From Chelatococcus sp. HY11 (GTDB taxonomy: Bacteria > Pseudomonadota > Alphaproteobacteria > Rhizobiales > Beijerinckiaceae), in contig NZ_JAHBRX010000002.1 in assembly GCF_018398335.1 (NCBI RefSeq), positions 1,116,001 through 1,180,000 of the forward strand: 64,000 nt of DNA. Direction: 5' to 3'. The notes beneath the pieces were generated by a model, which was given only the letters and a program-made list of their open reading frames with translations, was not told the origin of the DNA and did no database searches. Position numbers and translations under genes: made by a program. Every line of letters begins with the position of its first letter. Position 1 is the stretch's first letter. Shown here one piece after another: positions 1 to 8,638 of this stretch.

Positions 1-133
1 CTATGCGTGTCACCCTCTGCCCAACCATCTCGACGACAGCAACCGAGCCGTCGTCGCACCAGACAGGCCCTTCCGGAAAGGTGAGGCCGGACGTGACGAC
101 CGTGATGTCGTTGGGGTGAAGATCATGGGTCAT
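1..133 (-). CDS. SMP-30/gluconolactonase-like protein, N-terminal fragment (runs off the window)
   Basis: Only the first 44 codons are in the window. The reading frame begins MTHDLHPNDITVVTSGL and continues into TFPEGPVW followed by a DDGSVAVVE stretch, the usual first blade of the SMP-30/gluconolactonase/LRE beta-propeller family. Members hydrolyse sugar lactones or related esters. An in-frame ATG at 163 would add ten residues (MIETNNGWRP); neither start has a strong ribosome binding site, so the start is uncertain. It lies downstream of tctCBA on the same strand but behind a strong hairpin, so it is probably a separate unit. Confidence 0.75.
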   Translation of the reverse strand, partial: MTHDLHPNDITVVTSGLTFPEGPVWCDDGSVAVVEMVGQRVTRI

Positions 134-202
134 GGGGCGCCATCCGTTGTTGGTCTCGATCATGTCGCGCGTCGTGCGTAATCATCGCGTTGCATCACAA
201 TT

Positions 203-228
203 CGGCGCCGGCGGCTTTCCCGGCGCCG
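203..228 (-). terminator. GC-rich stem-loop downstream of tctA
   Basis: Perfect 9-bp inverted repeat: CGGCGCCGG (203-211) pairs with CCGGCGCCG (220-228) around an 8-nt loop, five bases past the tctA stop. There is no long U tract on the minus strand, so it may be a weak or Rho-assisted terminator or an mRNA 3'-end stabiliser. Confidence 0.5.
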
Positions 229-232
229 TGAC

Positions 233-1720
233 CTAGGATGCCGTCGCCGGCCGCGAGGGTTTGAAGCCCAGCAGGAACAGCCCCACTGCGATGATCACAA
301 ATGTCGTCGATATCGGGCTGCTGAGAAATATTCCGAAGTCGCCGTCGGAAATCGCAAGCGCCTGCCGCGCGGACCGTTCGAACAGCGGGCCGAGCACAAA
401 GGCGAGTATCAACAGACCGATGTCAAACCGCCCGAGCCGCAGCAGATAGCCAACGAAGCCGAAGAATACCGCGATCACGACATCGAACGGGTCGCTGCGC
501 GTCGAATGCACGCCGATCATGCTGACCGTCAGGATCACCGGCGCCAGGAAGGCCCGCGGGACGGACAGAATGCGGACGAACAAGCCGACCAAAGGCAGGT
601 TGAGCGCAACCAACATGACGTTGCCGATATACATGCTGACCAGAACACCCCAGAACACCTCGGGCTGCCGGTTGATCAGCGTCGGGCCGGGCACCACGCC
701 ATGAATCATGAATGCACCGATCAGTAGTGCGGTGATCGCATTGGCGGGCAGACCCATGCATAGCAACGGAACGAACGCTCCAGCGGTCCCGGCGTTGTTG
801 GCCGCCTCCGGCCCAGCCAAGCCTTCAACAGCGCCATGGCCGAATTCTTTTGGATTGCGCGACAGCTTCTTTTCAACGGAGTAGGACAAGAACGAGGCCA
901 TGGTCGCGCCGCCTCCCGGCAACAGGCCGACGAGAAAGCCAAGCACCGTGCCGCGCGCCACGGGCGCCACTGAGCGACGGGTCTCCTCCCGGCTCGGTAC
1001 AAAGGCCAGCAACCCCTTGGGCGCGCTGAGGAGTTGCGCCTTGTTCTCCTTCTGTCTGGCGAGAAAAAGGACCTCGGACAGGCCGAAAAGCCCGATCGCC
1101 AGGGGGACGAGATCGATGCCGTCCGCGAGCGTGAGCGAGCCGAAGGTGAAACGCGGCTGAAGGTTCAGCGGATCCGTCCCGACATTACCCAAGAGGAGGC
1201 CGGCGGCGACCATGAGAAGCGCGCGGGGCAGGCTGGTGCTCGAGAGATAGCTGACGAGGATGAGCCCGGCCAGCATCATCATGGCGTATTCCGCGGGCCC
1301 GAAGGCGAGAATCAGCTTGGTCAGCGGCGGCGAAAGGATCGACACCGCGACGACGCCGACGGTTCCGGCGAAAAACGAGCCGAAGGCGGCGATCCCGAGT
1401 GCTGCGCCCGCCCTGCCCTTTTTCGCCATCTGATAGCCGTCGAGGCAAGTGACGACGGACGACGCCTCGCCTGGAATGCGCATCAGGACCGACGTGATGG
1501 TGCCGCCATAGGCGACACCATAGTAGATGCCGGAGAGCATGATGATCGCCGACGTCATGTTCATGCTGTAGGTCACGGGGATGAGCAGGGAGATTGTCGT
1601 CAACGGGCCAAGACCCGGCAGGATGCCGACGATCGTGCCGAGAAGCACGCCGATGAAGCAGAAGAGCAGGTTTTCGGGCGTCAGCGCGACACTGAAGCCA
1701 AGGAGGAGCATCTCGATCAC
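233..1720 (-). CDS. tctA: Tripartite tricarboxylate transporter, large permease TctA
   Basis: A 495-residue polytopic membrane protein of normal TctA length. It carries the two family loops: GILPGLGP at residues 32-39 and a second GLLPGGGA loop near residue 267, separated by long hydrophobic helices. It forms the channel of a secondary, ion-driven importer of carboxylates (citrate-type acids or other organic acids) with TctB and the periplasmic TctC. The start is probably GTG at 1720, three bases after the tctB stop and preceded by AGGGGTGAG; an ATG nine bases inside (1711) is the alternative. Gene order C-B-A on the minus strand forms one operon. The substrate cannot be read from sequence. 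Confidence 0.95.
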   Translation of the reverse strand: MIEMLLLGFSVALTPENLLFCFIGVLLGTIVGILPGLGPLTTISLLIPVTYSMNMTSAIIMLSGIYYGVAYGGTITSVLMRIPGEASSVVTCLDGYQMAKKGRAGAALGIAAFGSFFAGTVGVVAVSILSPPLTKLILAFGPAEYAMMMLAGLILVSYLSSTSLPRALLMVAAGLLLGNVGTDPLNLQPRFTFGSLTLADGIDLVPLAIGLFGLSEVLFLARQKENKAQLLSAPKGLLAFVPSREETRRSVAPVARGTVLGFLVGLLPGGGATMASFLSYSVEKKLSRNPKEFGHGAVEGLAGPEAANNAGTAGAFVPLLCMGLPANAITALLIGAFMIHGVVPGPTLINRQPEVFWGVLVSMYIGNVMLVALNLPLVGLFVRILSVPRAFLAPVILTVSMIGVHSTRSDPFDVVIAVFFGFVGYLLRLGRFDIGLLILAFVLGPLFERSARQALAISDGDFGIFLSSPISTTFVIIAVGLFLLGFKPSRPATAS

Positions 1721-1723
1721 GTC

Positions 1724-2308
1724 TCACCCCTGTGTAAAAGACGCAAGGACGTGCTCGATCATGCCTGCCGGCAGTGCCACGCCAAGAAACCGCCCAAAGA
1801 CGATGTCGCCAACAAGCGCGACCGCGACCGCGTAGCTGATCGAGGTGTGCCAGGGCCGCCGTTCCCCGAAACGCAGGATGAACACGGTCACCACGGTCGT
1901 CGTCGCGATGAACCCGCCGATGAAGACCCCGACGACGAGGCCGATCAGCGCGACCACGTAGACGCGGAAGCTGCGCTGCTCCGCCTCTTCGACGGGCCCG
2001 TCATCACCCTCCTCGCCGGCGGCGGCGGTTGGCGTGCCGGGCGCCACCAACGCCAGGAGCCCCGTGATCACGCCGACAACGGCGGCGATCAGCGGTATCA
2101 GCCCCGGGCCGGGGCCCTCGAGCGCCCAAAGGTCCAGTCGCGAAGCCTGCCAGACGGCAAGCACCATGACGACGATCAGCAGGCCCGTGACCCAACGCCC
2201 GACATTGCTTTGAGCTACAGCCGGCGCAACATCCGCGCCGCCGGTCTCGCCCGTTTGGGGTATCTTCAACGGCAAGGGCGTCTTGGACGAAGGTTCCGTA
2301 TGCATCAT
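1724..2308 (-). CDS. tctB: Tripartite tricarboxylate transporter, small permease TctB
   Basis: About 194 residues with four strongly hydrophobic stretches, matching the small, poorly conserved TctB subunit. I place the start at the ATG at 2308 (protein MMHTEPSSKT...) because a GGAG lies seven bases upstream; the open frame continues further up but reads as an unlikely basic, low-complexity leader. The N-terminus is a hydrophilic, proline-rich tail of about 35 residues before the first helix (VTGLLIVVMVLAVWQ). A short acidic loop (GEEGDDGPVEEAEQ) separates helices 2 and 3. It sits between tctC and tctA with almost no spacing. Confidence 0.88.
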   Translation of the reverse strand: MMHTEPSSKTPLPLKIPQTGETGGADVAPAVAQSNVGRWVTGLLIVVMVLAVWQASRLDLWALEGPGPGLIPLIAAVVGVITGLLALVAPGTPTAAAGEEGDDGPVEEAEQRSFRVYVVALIGLVVGVFIGGFIATTTVVTVFILRFGERRPWHTSISYAVAVALVGDIVFGRFLGVALPAGMIEHVLASFTQG

Positions 2309-2457
2309 GTCGCTCCAGAACGATGGAACAGCCAATCTCGCGGCCAGTGGACCGGCTACTGGCGCCAGAGCAAGACGGCGACAAGCAGACTTGCTCCAGA
2401 GACAGTCCGAAGCCGCCTGCGCCGCTAAGGCAGTACGGTCGACAGGCAAGAGGGGCG

Positions 2458-3423
2458 TCAGGGCTTCTTCTTGAGCATGCCGGCTTCACTCAAGATCGCG
2501 ATCAGGTCCGGCGCCGATTCCTTGACGAGTCTCGTCAAGTCGGAGCCGGGGGTTCCGCTGGGAACCAAGCCGAATTTGGCAATCGCGGCGCTCACCTCCG
2601 GCTTCGCGCAGGCGGCCACGAAGGCCGCTTCCAGCCGCTTCTGGATAGCCACATCGAGCTTGGGCGGGGCCGCGAAGCCCACGAACGACAGGCTCACCGC
2701 ATCATAGCCCTGCTCAATCAATGTCTTGACCTCGGGATAAGCTGGCCAGCGGACGCGTCCCGCCGACGCCAGCAGTCGCAGTTCTCCCGATTCGATCATC
2801 GGCACCATGTCGGCTGGCGCCTGGATCACGGCGTCGACATGGCCGCCGGCGGCCTGAAGCACCGCCTCCGGCCCGCCTGTCGTTGGAATCCAGCGGAATT
2901 TCGCACCCGTCAGCTTGCCGAGTTGCGCCATGGCGCGGGTGCCTGCGACGGCCGATGAGGTGTAGGAAACCGTCTTCGTCTTGCCAAGCGCCACGAGCTC
3001 GGCGATCGACTTTGCCGGCGAGTTGCGCCCGACCCCGATGCCATAGACGATCTCGCCGGCAACGCCGATGGGCGTCAGCGCCCACGGATCGAATGTCGCG
3101 TCGGTGGTATAGGGCGCGAGGAAGTTCGATACGCCGATCGTCACCATTCGGTAGCCGTCCGGCGGAGAGGCGACGAGTTGCGCGATGGCCGCATTGCTGG
3201 CGGCGCCCGGCGTGTTCTTGATAATGATCGTGCGACGGAGATCCGGCTCCATGGCGGTCGCAACGGCGCGAGCCACGAGGTCGGTCGTGCCGCCGGCGCC
3301 CTGGCCGACCAGCAGCTCAATGTCCTTGGCCGGCCAGCTTTGCGCCTGCGCGCCGCCCCGAGACACGACCGCCATGAAGGCTCCCGCGGTTGCAAGTCCA
3401 GCCACGAATTCTCGTCGTTCCAT
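2458..3423 (-). CDS. tctC: Tripartite tricarboxylate transporter periplasmic binding protein (Bug/TctC family)
   Basis: About 321 residues: signal peptide MERREFVAGLATAGAFMAVV...AQAQS, then the Bug-family core WPAKDIELLVGQGAGGTTDLVAR, which is the conserved first strand and phosphate-like carboxylate loop. The start is set by an AGGAGG seven bases upstream of the ATG at 3423; an upstream in-frame ATG (3438) overlaps that ribosome binding site. It captures an organic acid in the periplasm for TctAB. A palindrome shared with the downstream beta-oxidation operons lies about 215 bases upstream, suggesting joint control by the TetR protein encoded at 15494. Confidence 0.93.
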   Translation of the reverse strand: MERREFVAGLATAGAFMAVVSRGGAQAQSWPAKDIELLVGQGAGGTTDLVARAVATAMEPDLRRTIIIKNTPGAASNAAIAQLVASPPDGYRMVTIGVSNFLAPYTTDATFDPWALTPIGVAGEIVYGIGVGRNSPAKSIAELVALGKTKTVSYTSSAVAGTRAMAQLGKLTGAKFRWIPTTGGPEAVLQAAGGHVDAVIQAPADMVPMIESGELRLLASAGRVRWPAYPEVKTLIEQGYDAVSLSFVGFAAPPKLDVAIQKRLEAAFVAACAKPEVSAAIAKFGLVPSGTPGSDLTRLVKESAPDLIAILSEAGMLKKKP

Positions 3424-3972
3424 ATTTTTCCTCCTCATCGCTTTTCATTATCGATGCTGTTTTGTTTGGTCGCATCGGCTCAAAGCGCGTCGCGTTCCAT
3501 TTTTGAAAACTGAAATTTGCGATAGAAAATATTTTTGAATACGCTTCTTTGCGGCCTTGAACGGGAGTTGCCCAAATCCTGCGAAAGGTTCCGGCAGACC
3601 GAGCAGAATGCCCCTCACCATCGGTCAGCCGCTTATCTACCTATCGATCGATAAATACTCCAAGGACCTTGTCAATGCTAAACTTGCGGTCGGGTAGGTC
3701 ACGGACGTTCAGGGCCTTTGGGCGAGGCGCGTCCATCCGTCACGCCGGCGTCGATTGCGCGAAACGGCGGCGTCCGCCTTTCCCTAAAAGCTTCACCCCC
3801 TTCCCTGACATCGCCACCGGAAAGCAGTTTCCGTTGAATTTCGCCCTCGCGCGAGTTCTGCGAGACGTTGTTCTCACAACATATCTAGTATAGCGCCCGC
3901 TTGCCGGCCGGCGTCCTGACACCGTCGGCGAGCTTGGCGCCGCCAACGGATCGCGCAAATGACGCGCGCCCC
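3424..3972. other. Intergenic region between tctC and the acyl-CoA ligase gene
   Basis: About 550 bases without a convincing gene. It is AT-richer than its surroundings, especially 3460-3545. It should contain the tctC promoter (minus strand) and the 3' end of the acyl-CoA ligase transcript. The one clear element is the palindrome at 3638-3657. A 74-codon open frame at 3669-3893 has no ribosome binding site and a composition unlike a protein, so I do not call it. Confidence 0.6.
3638..3657. promoter_or_regulatory. Operator-like palindrome, site A of the putative TetR regulon
   Basis: Sequence TACCTATCGATCGATAAATA; the central TATCGATCGATA is a perfect 12-bp palindrome and the outermost TA/TA also pair. 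It aligns without gaps to sites at 10687-10706 and 15306-15325. It lies about 215 bases upstream of tctC on that gene's strand. Confidence 0.65.
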
Positions 3973-5646
3973 TCATGACAAACGAACCTCGGCCTGCGGC
4001 TTCGCGGCAGGCTCCGGCGCCAGTTTGTAGTCCTTGTACTGCGCGCGCAGGGTCGGCTTGTGGACCTTGCCGGTCCCCGTCATGGGAAGCTCGTCAACAA
4101 ATTCGATCGCGTCAGGCAGCCACCATTTCGCGACACGCTGGGCGAGATGTTTGAGGAGTTCGTCGGCGTCCACCTGAGCGCCCGGTTTACGGATGATGAT
4201 CAGCAGCGGCCGCTCCTGCCATTTCGGGTGCGGTACACCGATTACCGATGCATGGGCCACATCGGGATGGCTCGCCGCGGCTGCCTCGAGTTCCTGTGAA
4301 CTAATCCATTCGCCGCCCGACTTGACGATATCCTTTGCGCGATCGCTGATGACGATCCGCCCCTGGCTGTCAATCGAGCCGATATCACCGGTAAAGAACC
4401 ACCCTTCACTATCGAGCGGGCTCCCGCCCTCCCCGTTGAGATATCCGGACGCGACCCATGTGCCTTTGAATTGCACATGGCCCTTGCTGACGCCGTCCTT
4501 CGGAAGGCTCGTCCCGTTCTCATCGACGATGCGGATCTTCGGGGTGAACATAGCGCGGCCAGATCTCAGCCGCTCGCCCATTTCATCCTCAATGACGGTG
4601 CCGGCGTCGAGCGGAACGCGGGTGCCCGCGGATCCGCCCAGCACTTCTGTCGACCCATAGTTGAGGAAGGTGTCGAGGTTGAAATCCGTTACAAGCGTTC
4701 GCATCAGCTCACGCGACGGCGGCGAGCCGCTTAGCATGGCGAGCCGCAACGCGGACGGACGCTTCCCGATCGTCTTCATCCAGTCGGTCAGGATCATCCA
4801 GACCGTCGGCACGGCCGCGGCGATCGAGACTTGCTCGCCGTCGATGAGCTCGAACAGCTTTTCAGGCTCGAACGCGCGGCCGGGAAGCACCAGCTTGCTG
4901 CCGGTGTAGCAGCACAGGAACGGCTGGTTCCAGGCATTTCCGTGGAACATTGGCGCGACCGGCATCAGGACTTCGCGTACGCCGTTGCGTGTACCCGGCA
5001 TCCACGAGGCCGTCGCGTTGGTCATTGTCTGCAACATGCTCGCGCGGTGCGAATAGACCACCCCCTTCGGATTGCCGGTGCTGCCCGAGGTGTAACAGAT
5101 CGTCGAGGCGGAACGCTCGTCGAAGGAAGGCCATTCAAAATCTCCATCCTCGCCGGCCACAACATCCTCGTAGACGATCACGTCACGAAGCGTGTTCGGC
5201 GGTACGCGGCCCGCCTCCGCCATGATTATGAAGTTCCGAATTTTGGGAAGGCGATCGGCAATACGTTCAACGATCGAAAGAGACGCGGTATCGACCAGAA
5301 GAAACTCATCTTCGGCATGGTTTATGATGTATATGATCTGTTCGTCATAAAGCCTTGGATTGACGGTGTGCAGGACCGCCTGGATACCCGTCACGGCGTA
5401 GAAGCACTCGAAGTGCCGATGCGTGCTCCACGCCAGCGACGCGACGCGCGTGGTCGCCCGCACACCAAGGCGCCTCAGGCCCTTGGCCAGTTGCTTGATG
5501 CGCCGGTGCGACTGCGCATAGTTCAGCCGGACAATGTCGCCCTCTATGTCCCGGGCCACGATGCCTGTTCCCGAATGATACTCGGCTGCATACTCGATGA
5601 GGCCCGAGAGCAGAAGCGGGGCGTCCATCATGAGGCCATTCATCAC
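3973..5646 (-). CDS. AMP-forming acyl-CoA synthetase (fatty/aryl acid-CoA ligase family)
   Basis: A 557-residue ANL-superfamily enzyme that activates a carboxylic acid to its CoA thioester via an acyl-adenylate. Visible core motifs: YTSGSTGNPKGV at 185-196 (phosphate loop), YGSTE, GWFFTGD, the hinge KDIVKSGGEWISS, and the catalytic-lysine segment TGTGKVHK near the C-terminus. It resembles medium/long-chain ligases rather than acetyl-CoA synthetases. GTG at 5646 is six bases after GGAG; ATG at 5643 is the alternative. It is the last gene of the minus-strand beta-oxidation unit, 75 bases after the binding-protein gene, and probably activates the acid imported by the adjacent Liv system. Confidence 0.93.
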   Translation of the reverse strand: MMNGLMMDAPLLLSGLIEYAAEYHSGTGIVARDIEGDIVRLNYAQSHRRIKQLAKGLRRLGVRATTRVASLAWSTHRHFECFYAVTGIQAVLHTVNPRLYDEQIIYIINHAEDEFLLVDTASLSIVERIADRLPKIRNFIIMAEAGRVPPNTLRDVIVYEDVVAGEDGDFEWPSFDERSASTICYTSGSTGNPKGVVYSHRASMLQTMTNATASWMPGTRNGVREVLMPVAPMFHGNAWNQPFLCCYTGSKLVLPGRAFEPEKLFELIDGEQVSIAAAVPTVWMILTDWMKTIGKRPSALRLAMLSGSPPSRELMRTLVTDFNLDTFLNYGSTEVLGGSAGTRVPLDAGTVIEDEMGERLRSGRAMFTPKIRIVDENGTSLPKDGVSKGHVQFKGTWVASGYLNGEGGSPLDSEGWFFTGDIGSIDSQGRIVISDRAKDIVKSGGEWISSQELEAAAASHPDVAHASVIGVPHPKWQERPLLIIIRKPGAQVDADELLKHLAQRVAKWWLPDAIEFVDELPMTGTGKVHKPTLRAQYKDYKLAPEPAAKPQAEVRLS

Positions 5647-5721
5647 AAGTTTCTCCGCGATGAAACAGTTCCTGATAAAATCTTCGCACCGACGGGACGG
5701 CGCGAAGCCAGTCGTTTGATA

Positions 5722-6927
5722 TCATTCTGCACAAATCAACTCGTCCTGGACAGCCCAGGAACTGCCGTTGAACTCCGCCAGCTTGAGACATTTGACCGGC
5801 GCGTAGTCGGTCGGTGATGTATTCAACGTGATGCCCGGTAAGAACATCGACAGCTGCAGGTCCTTGATGTTCTGGGCGGCCTTCATCACGCTGTCGCGCG
5901 TCAGATCCTTGCCTGCCTTCTCAAGCACGTGCTTCATGGTCTCGGCCTGCGAAAAGCCGGTCACCGCATTCGGGTCCTTCTGCGATTCACCTGGCATGTA
6001 CTTGTCCATAAAGGCCTTCCAGGCCATGAACCCTTCGTCGGTGGCCCATTGCGGATCATTGGGATCCTTGACGAACTGCACCGTCAGAATGCCCTTCGCG
6101 TTGTCCAGGCCAGCGGGGGCCAGCACGGAGCCGACCGACGACGACACGAACGAGATGTAATGCGTCGGCTTCCAGCCGAGCTCAGCGACCTTCTTGATGG
6201 CCTGCGCGCCGAACTTCGGTGTGGTGATGTCCACGAACACATTGGCGCCGCTCGCTTGCAGGCTGATGATCTGCGAGTTCACGGTCGGATCGCTGAGCTC
6301 GTAGGACTGCACCGCGACCAGCATCTCGTCGGCTTTGTCGCCTAGGCCCTTCTTCAGCCCCACCAGGTAATCCTTGCCGAAATCGTCGTTCTGGTAAAGT
6401 ACCGCGATCTTGGCGTCGGGAAAATTCTTGAGGATGTGCCGCCCATAGATCGCACCCTCCGCCTGGTAGGTCGGCGTCCAACCCATGGTCCATGGGTATT
6501 TGGCGGGATTATCCGAAAGAGTCGTTGCGCCCGACGAGGTGAACAGCTGCGGGACCTTCTTGGCATTCAAATAGTTGCGGATAGCAACGTTGTTGGCGGA
6601 CCCGAGCACGGCGAACATCGCAAGGACACCATCCCGTTCGACGAGTTGCCGCGTGGCCTCGACGGCTTTCGGCGGGCTGTAGGCATCGTCAAGCGAAATA
6701 AGCTTCACCTTGCGTCCGGCTATGCCCCCCTCGTCGTTCACTTTATTGAAGAAGGCCGTCAGGCTGCGTCCGGTTATCCCGAAGGCTGACGCTGGTCCGC
6801 TGTAGGGGACACTGTTGCCGAGCTTGACTTCCGTGTCGGTGACGCCGTCACGTGCCATCAAAGGCGTTGCGGACAGCGCAAGTGCGACCGTCGGTCCCAA
6901 TATTGTTTGCTTGATTGACAGCTTCAT
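5722..6927 (-). CDS. Branched-chain amino acid-type ABC transporter, periplasmic binding protein
   Basis: A 401-residue type I periplasmic binding protein (LivK/HAAT family). It has a signal peptide (MKLSIKQTILGPTVALALSATPLMA), followed by TEVKLGNSVPYSGPASAFG, the typical first strand and ligand loop. AGGAAAGT precedes the ATG. Proteins of this subgroup frequently bind aromatic or aliphatic carboxylates rather than amino acids. It is separated from its membrane and ATPase partners (livM, livH, livF, livG at 11681-15196) by five catabolic genes, yet no other permease is nearby, so it most likely feeds that transporter. Confidence 0.92.
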   Translation of the reverse strand: MKLSIKQTILGPTVALALSATPLMARDGVTDTEVKLGNSVPYSGPASAFGITGRSLTAFFNKVNDEGGIAGRKVKLISLDDAYSPPKAVEATRQLVERDGVLAMFAVLGSANNVAIRNYLNAKKVPQLFTSSGATTLSDNPAKYPWTMGWTPTYQAEGAIYGRHILKNFPDAKIAVLYQNDDFGKDYLVGLKKGLGDKADEMLVAVQSYELSDPTVNSQIISLQASGANVFVDITTPKFGAQAIKKVAELGWKPTHYISFVSSSVGSVLAPAGLDNAKGILTVQFVKDPNDPQWATDEGFMAWKAFMDKYMPGESQKDPNAVTGFSQAETMKHVLEKAGKDLTRDSVMKAAQNIKDLQLSMFLPGITLNTSPTDYAPVKCLKLAEFNGSSWAVQDELICAE

Positions 6928-7010
6928 ACTTTCCTCCGGCTTGTTTTTTAGGATTTAAGTCTGCTTTTCTAAGCTGGATCATAATTTTCTCGATGCTGTC
7001 CAGCTCGTCC

Positions 7011-8159
7011 TTACAACTTCGCCTGGTTTGATAGAACAACCGTAGACGCCGCGCCGAACATGTAGCCGACGCCATGACACACAGAGATCTCGACACCTTC
7101 CACCTGATAGCTCGCGGTGCGGCGCAGCTGACGCACGCTCTCCTGCAGCGCATACATCCCGTACATGCCGGAATGGGCATAGTTCAGCCCGCCACCGTTG
7201 GTGTTCATTGGCAAGCGCCCGCCCGGCGCCGTGTTCCTGTCCGCGACGAACGCACCGGCATCACCCCGCGCAACGAAGCCGAGATCCTCGAGCCCGAACA
7301 GGGGCACGTGGGCGAAGGCGTCGTAGATCATCAGGTGGTCGACATCGTCATGGGTAATGCCGGCATCCGCAAAGGCCGCCGCGCCCGACATCGAGAAGGC
7401 ACGCGAGGAACTGAAATCGTCCATCTGGCTGATCATCGGCGTCTCGGTGCTCTCCCCGCTGCCGATGATGTAAACCGGGCTGGTCGGGAAATCGGCCGCA
7501 CGGTCCACTGAGGTCACAATGAGCGCCCCACCCCCGTCGGTCACGACGCAGCATTCGCGCAGATGAAGCGGATAGGCGATCATCTTCGAGTTGAGCACGT
7601 CCTGCACCGACAGCGGCTTCCGTAGAAATGCGCGGGGATTGGGCGCGGCCCATTCGCGCTGGATCACCGGGACCGTCGCCAGTTGCTCCGCCGTCACGCC
7701 ATAGGTCTTCATGTAGCGCAGGATCGGCAGGCCGAACAGCACCGGCGGGAACGGCTTGCTGTAGGGCATCTCGAACTGGCCCATCTGGCTATAGGGATGC
7801 ACCGGCCACCAGCCCCGCATGCCCAGTTTCGAGCGGCCGCTTTCCCCGTGGGTGATCAGCACAGTCTTGCATTGCCCGGCCTGGATCGCGGCGGTGGCAT
7901 GCCGCACATGGCTGATGAAGCTGCAGCCGCCGATATTGGTGCCGTCCATCCAGAGCGGCTTCAGCCCGAGATAGTGCGCGACTTCGATCGGCTCCTCGCC
8001 GGCGCAGGCGATGCCGTCGATGTCGGACAGTTTGAGGCCGGCCTGCGCGATGGCGTTGAGGGCGGCGTCGGCATGCAGTTGGATGGCCGAGGCGCCGGGA
8101 ATGACGCCAAGCTCTGTCGTCTCGGCAGCGGCGACGATGGCGGCCTTCACCCGGCTCAT
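7011..8159 (-). CDS. Thiolase-fold acyltransferase/lyase (SCP-x/lipid-transfer thiolase-like)
   Basis: A 382-residue protein of the thiolase family branch that partners with DUF35 proteins. Thiolase landmarks are present in divergent form: Cys79 in GTNIGGCSF at the nucleophile position, NTNGGGLNYAHSGMYGMY replacing the usual GHPxGATG loop, and a C-terminal Cys in VCHGVGYM. Related pairs either thiolyse 3-oxoacyl-CoA or, in bacterial steroid side-chain degradation (Ltp2 with a DUF35 domain), perform a retro-aldol cleavage of 3-hydroxyacyl-CoA. The start codon overlaps the stop of the DUF35 gene (ATGA), implying translational coupling and a stoichiometric complex. Which of the two reactions it catalyses is open. 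Confidence 0.88.
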   Translation of the reverse strand: MSRVKAAIVAAAETTELGVIPGASAIQLHADAALNAIAQAGLKLSDIDGIACAGEEPIEVAHYLGLKPLWMDGTNIGGCSFISHVRHATAAIQAGQCKTVLITHGESGRSKLGMRGWWPVHPYSQMGQFEMPYSKPFPPVLFGLPILRYMKTYGVTAEQLATVPVIQREWAAPNPRAFLRKPLSVQDVLNSKMIAYPLHLRECCVVTDGGGALIVTSVDRAADFPTSPVYIIGSGESTETPMISQMDDFSSSRAFSMSGAAAFADAGITHDDVDHLMIYDAFAHVPLFGLEDLGFVARGDAGAFVADRNTAPGGRLPMNTNGGGLNYAHSGMYGMYALQESVRQLRRTASYQVEGVEISVCHGVGYMFGAASTVVLSNQAKL

Positions 8160-8572
8160 ATCGCGCCCTCCCGGGCCGGCCTGAACTGCGGAATGGTAAT
8201 GGCATCGTCGAGGCGTTCGAAGACCACCTCGAGTTTCATGTCGAGCACGAGCGCCTCGGGCGTTGGCGCGACGTCGCGCAGGTTGCTCATCATTTTCACG
8301 CCTTCGTCGAGCTGCACAACGGCGACGGCGACGGGAAGACCATCGCGGCCGTTCACGTAGTCAATCGAATAGCTGTAGAGGCGGGCTTTGCCGCTCGCCC
8401 GGAACACGTTCACGGCGCGCGATGCGCAAGCCGGGCAGAACGGCCGTGGCGGAAAATAGACGTGATCGCACGACGTGCATTTCTGCAGCAAAAGCCTTCC
8501 CTCGCGGGTGCCTGCCCAGAAATGCTCTGTTTCAGGGGTGGGCAGCGGCGCTGCGCCAAACACTTCCATCAT
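8156..8572 (-). CDS. Zn-ribbon/OB-fold protein (DUF35), partner of the thiolase-like protein
   Basis: 138 residues with the two-part DUF35 layout: an N-terminal helix-rich segment (PETEHFWAGTREGRLLLQ), a rubredoxin-like zinc ribbon CTSC...CPAC around residues 32-50, then an OB fold. Such proteins bind acyl-CoA and are needed for activity of a cognate thiolase-like enzyme. The gene overlaps the thiolase-like gene by four bases. All four zinc cysteines are present. Confidence 0.92.
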   Translation of the reverse strand: MMEVFGAAPLPTPETEHFWAGTREGRLLLQKCTSCDHVYFPPRPFCPACASRAVNVFRASGKARLYSYSIDYVNGRDGLPVAVAVVQLDEGVKMMSNLRDVAPTPEALVLDMKLEVVFERLDDAITIPQFRPAREGAI

Positions 8573-8638
8573 GTCGAGGTCAACTCCATACTCTGCGCCG
8601 GATGCGCGGAAAGCCTCTATCCTTGGCTACATCATTGG

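Noticed and set aside
1034-2428. 464-codon open frame on the plus strand opposite tctA/tctB
   Set aside because: Low-complexity, charged product with no ribosome binding site; the opposite strand carries recognisable membrane proteins.
3669-3893. 74-codon open frame in the tctC upstream region
   Set aside because: No ribosome binding site, basic atypical composition, and it lies in a region with an operator-like palindrome.
4831-5817. 328-codon plus-strand open frame opposite the acyl-CoA ligase
   Set aside because: Antisense shadow; no family features, while the minus strand shows all adenylate-forming motifs.
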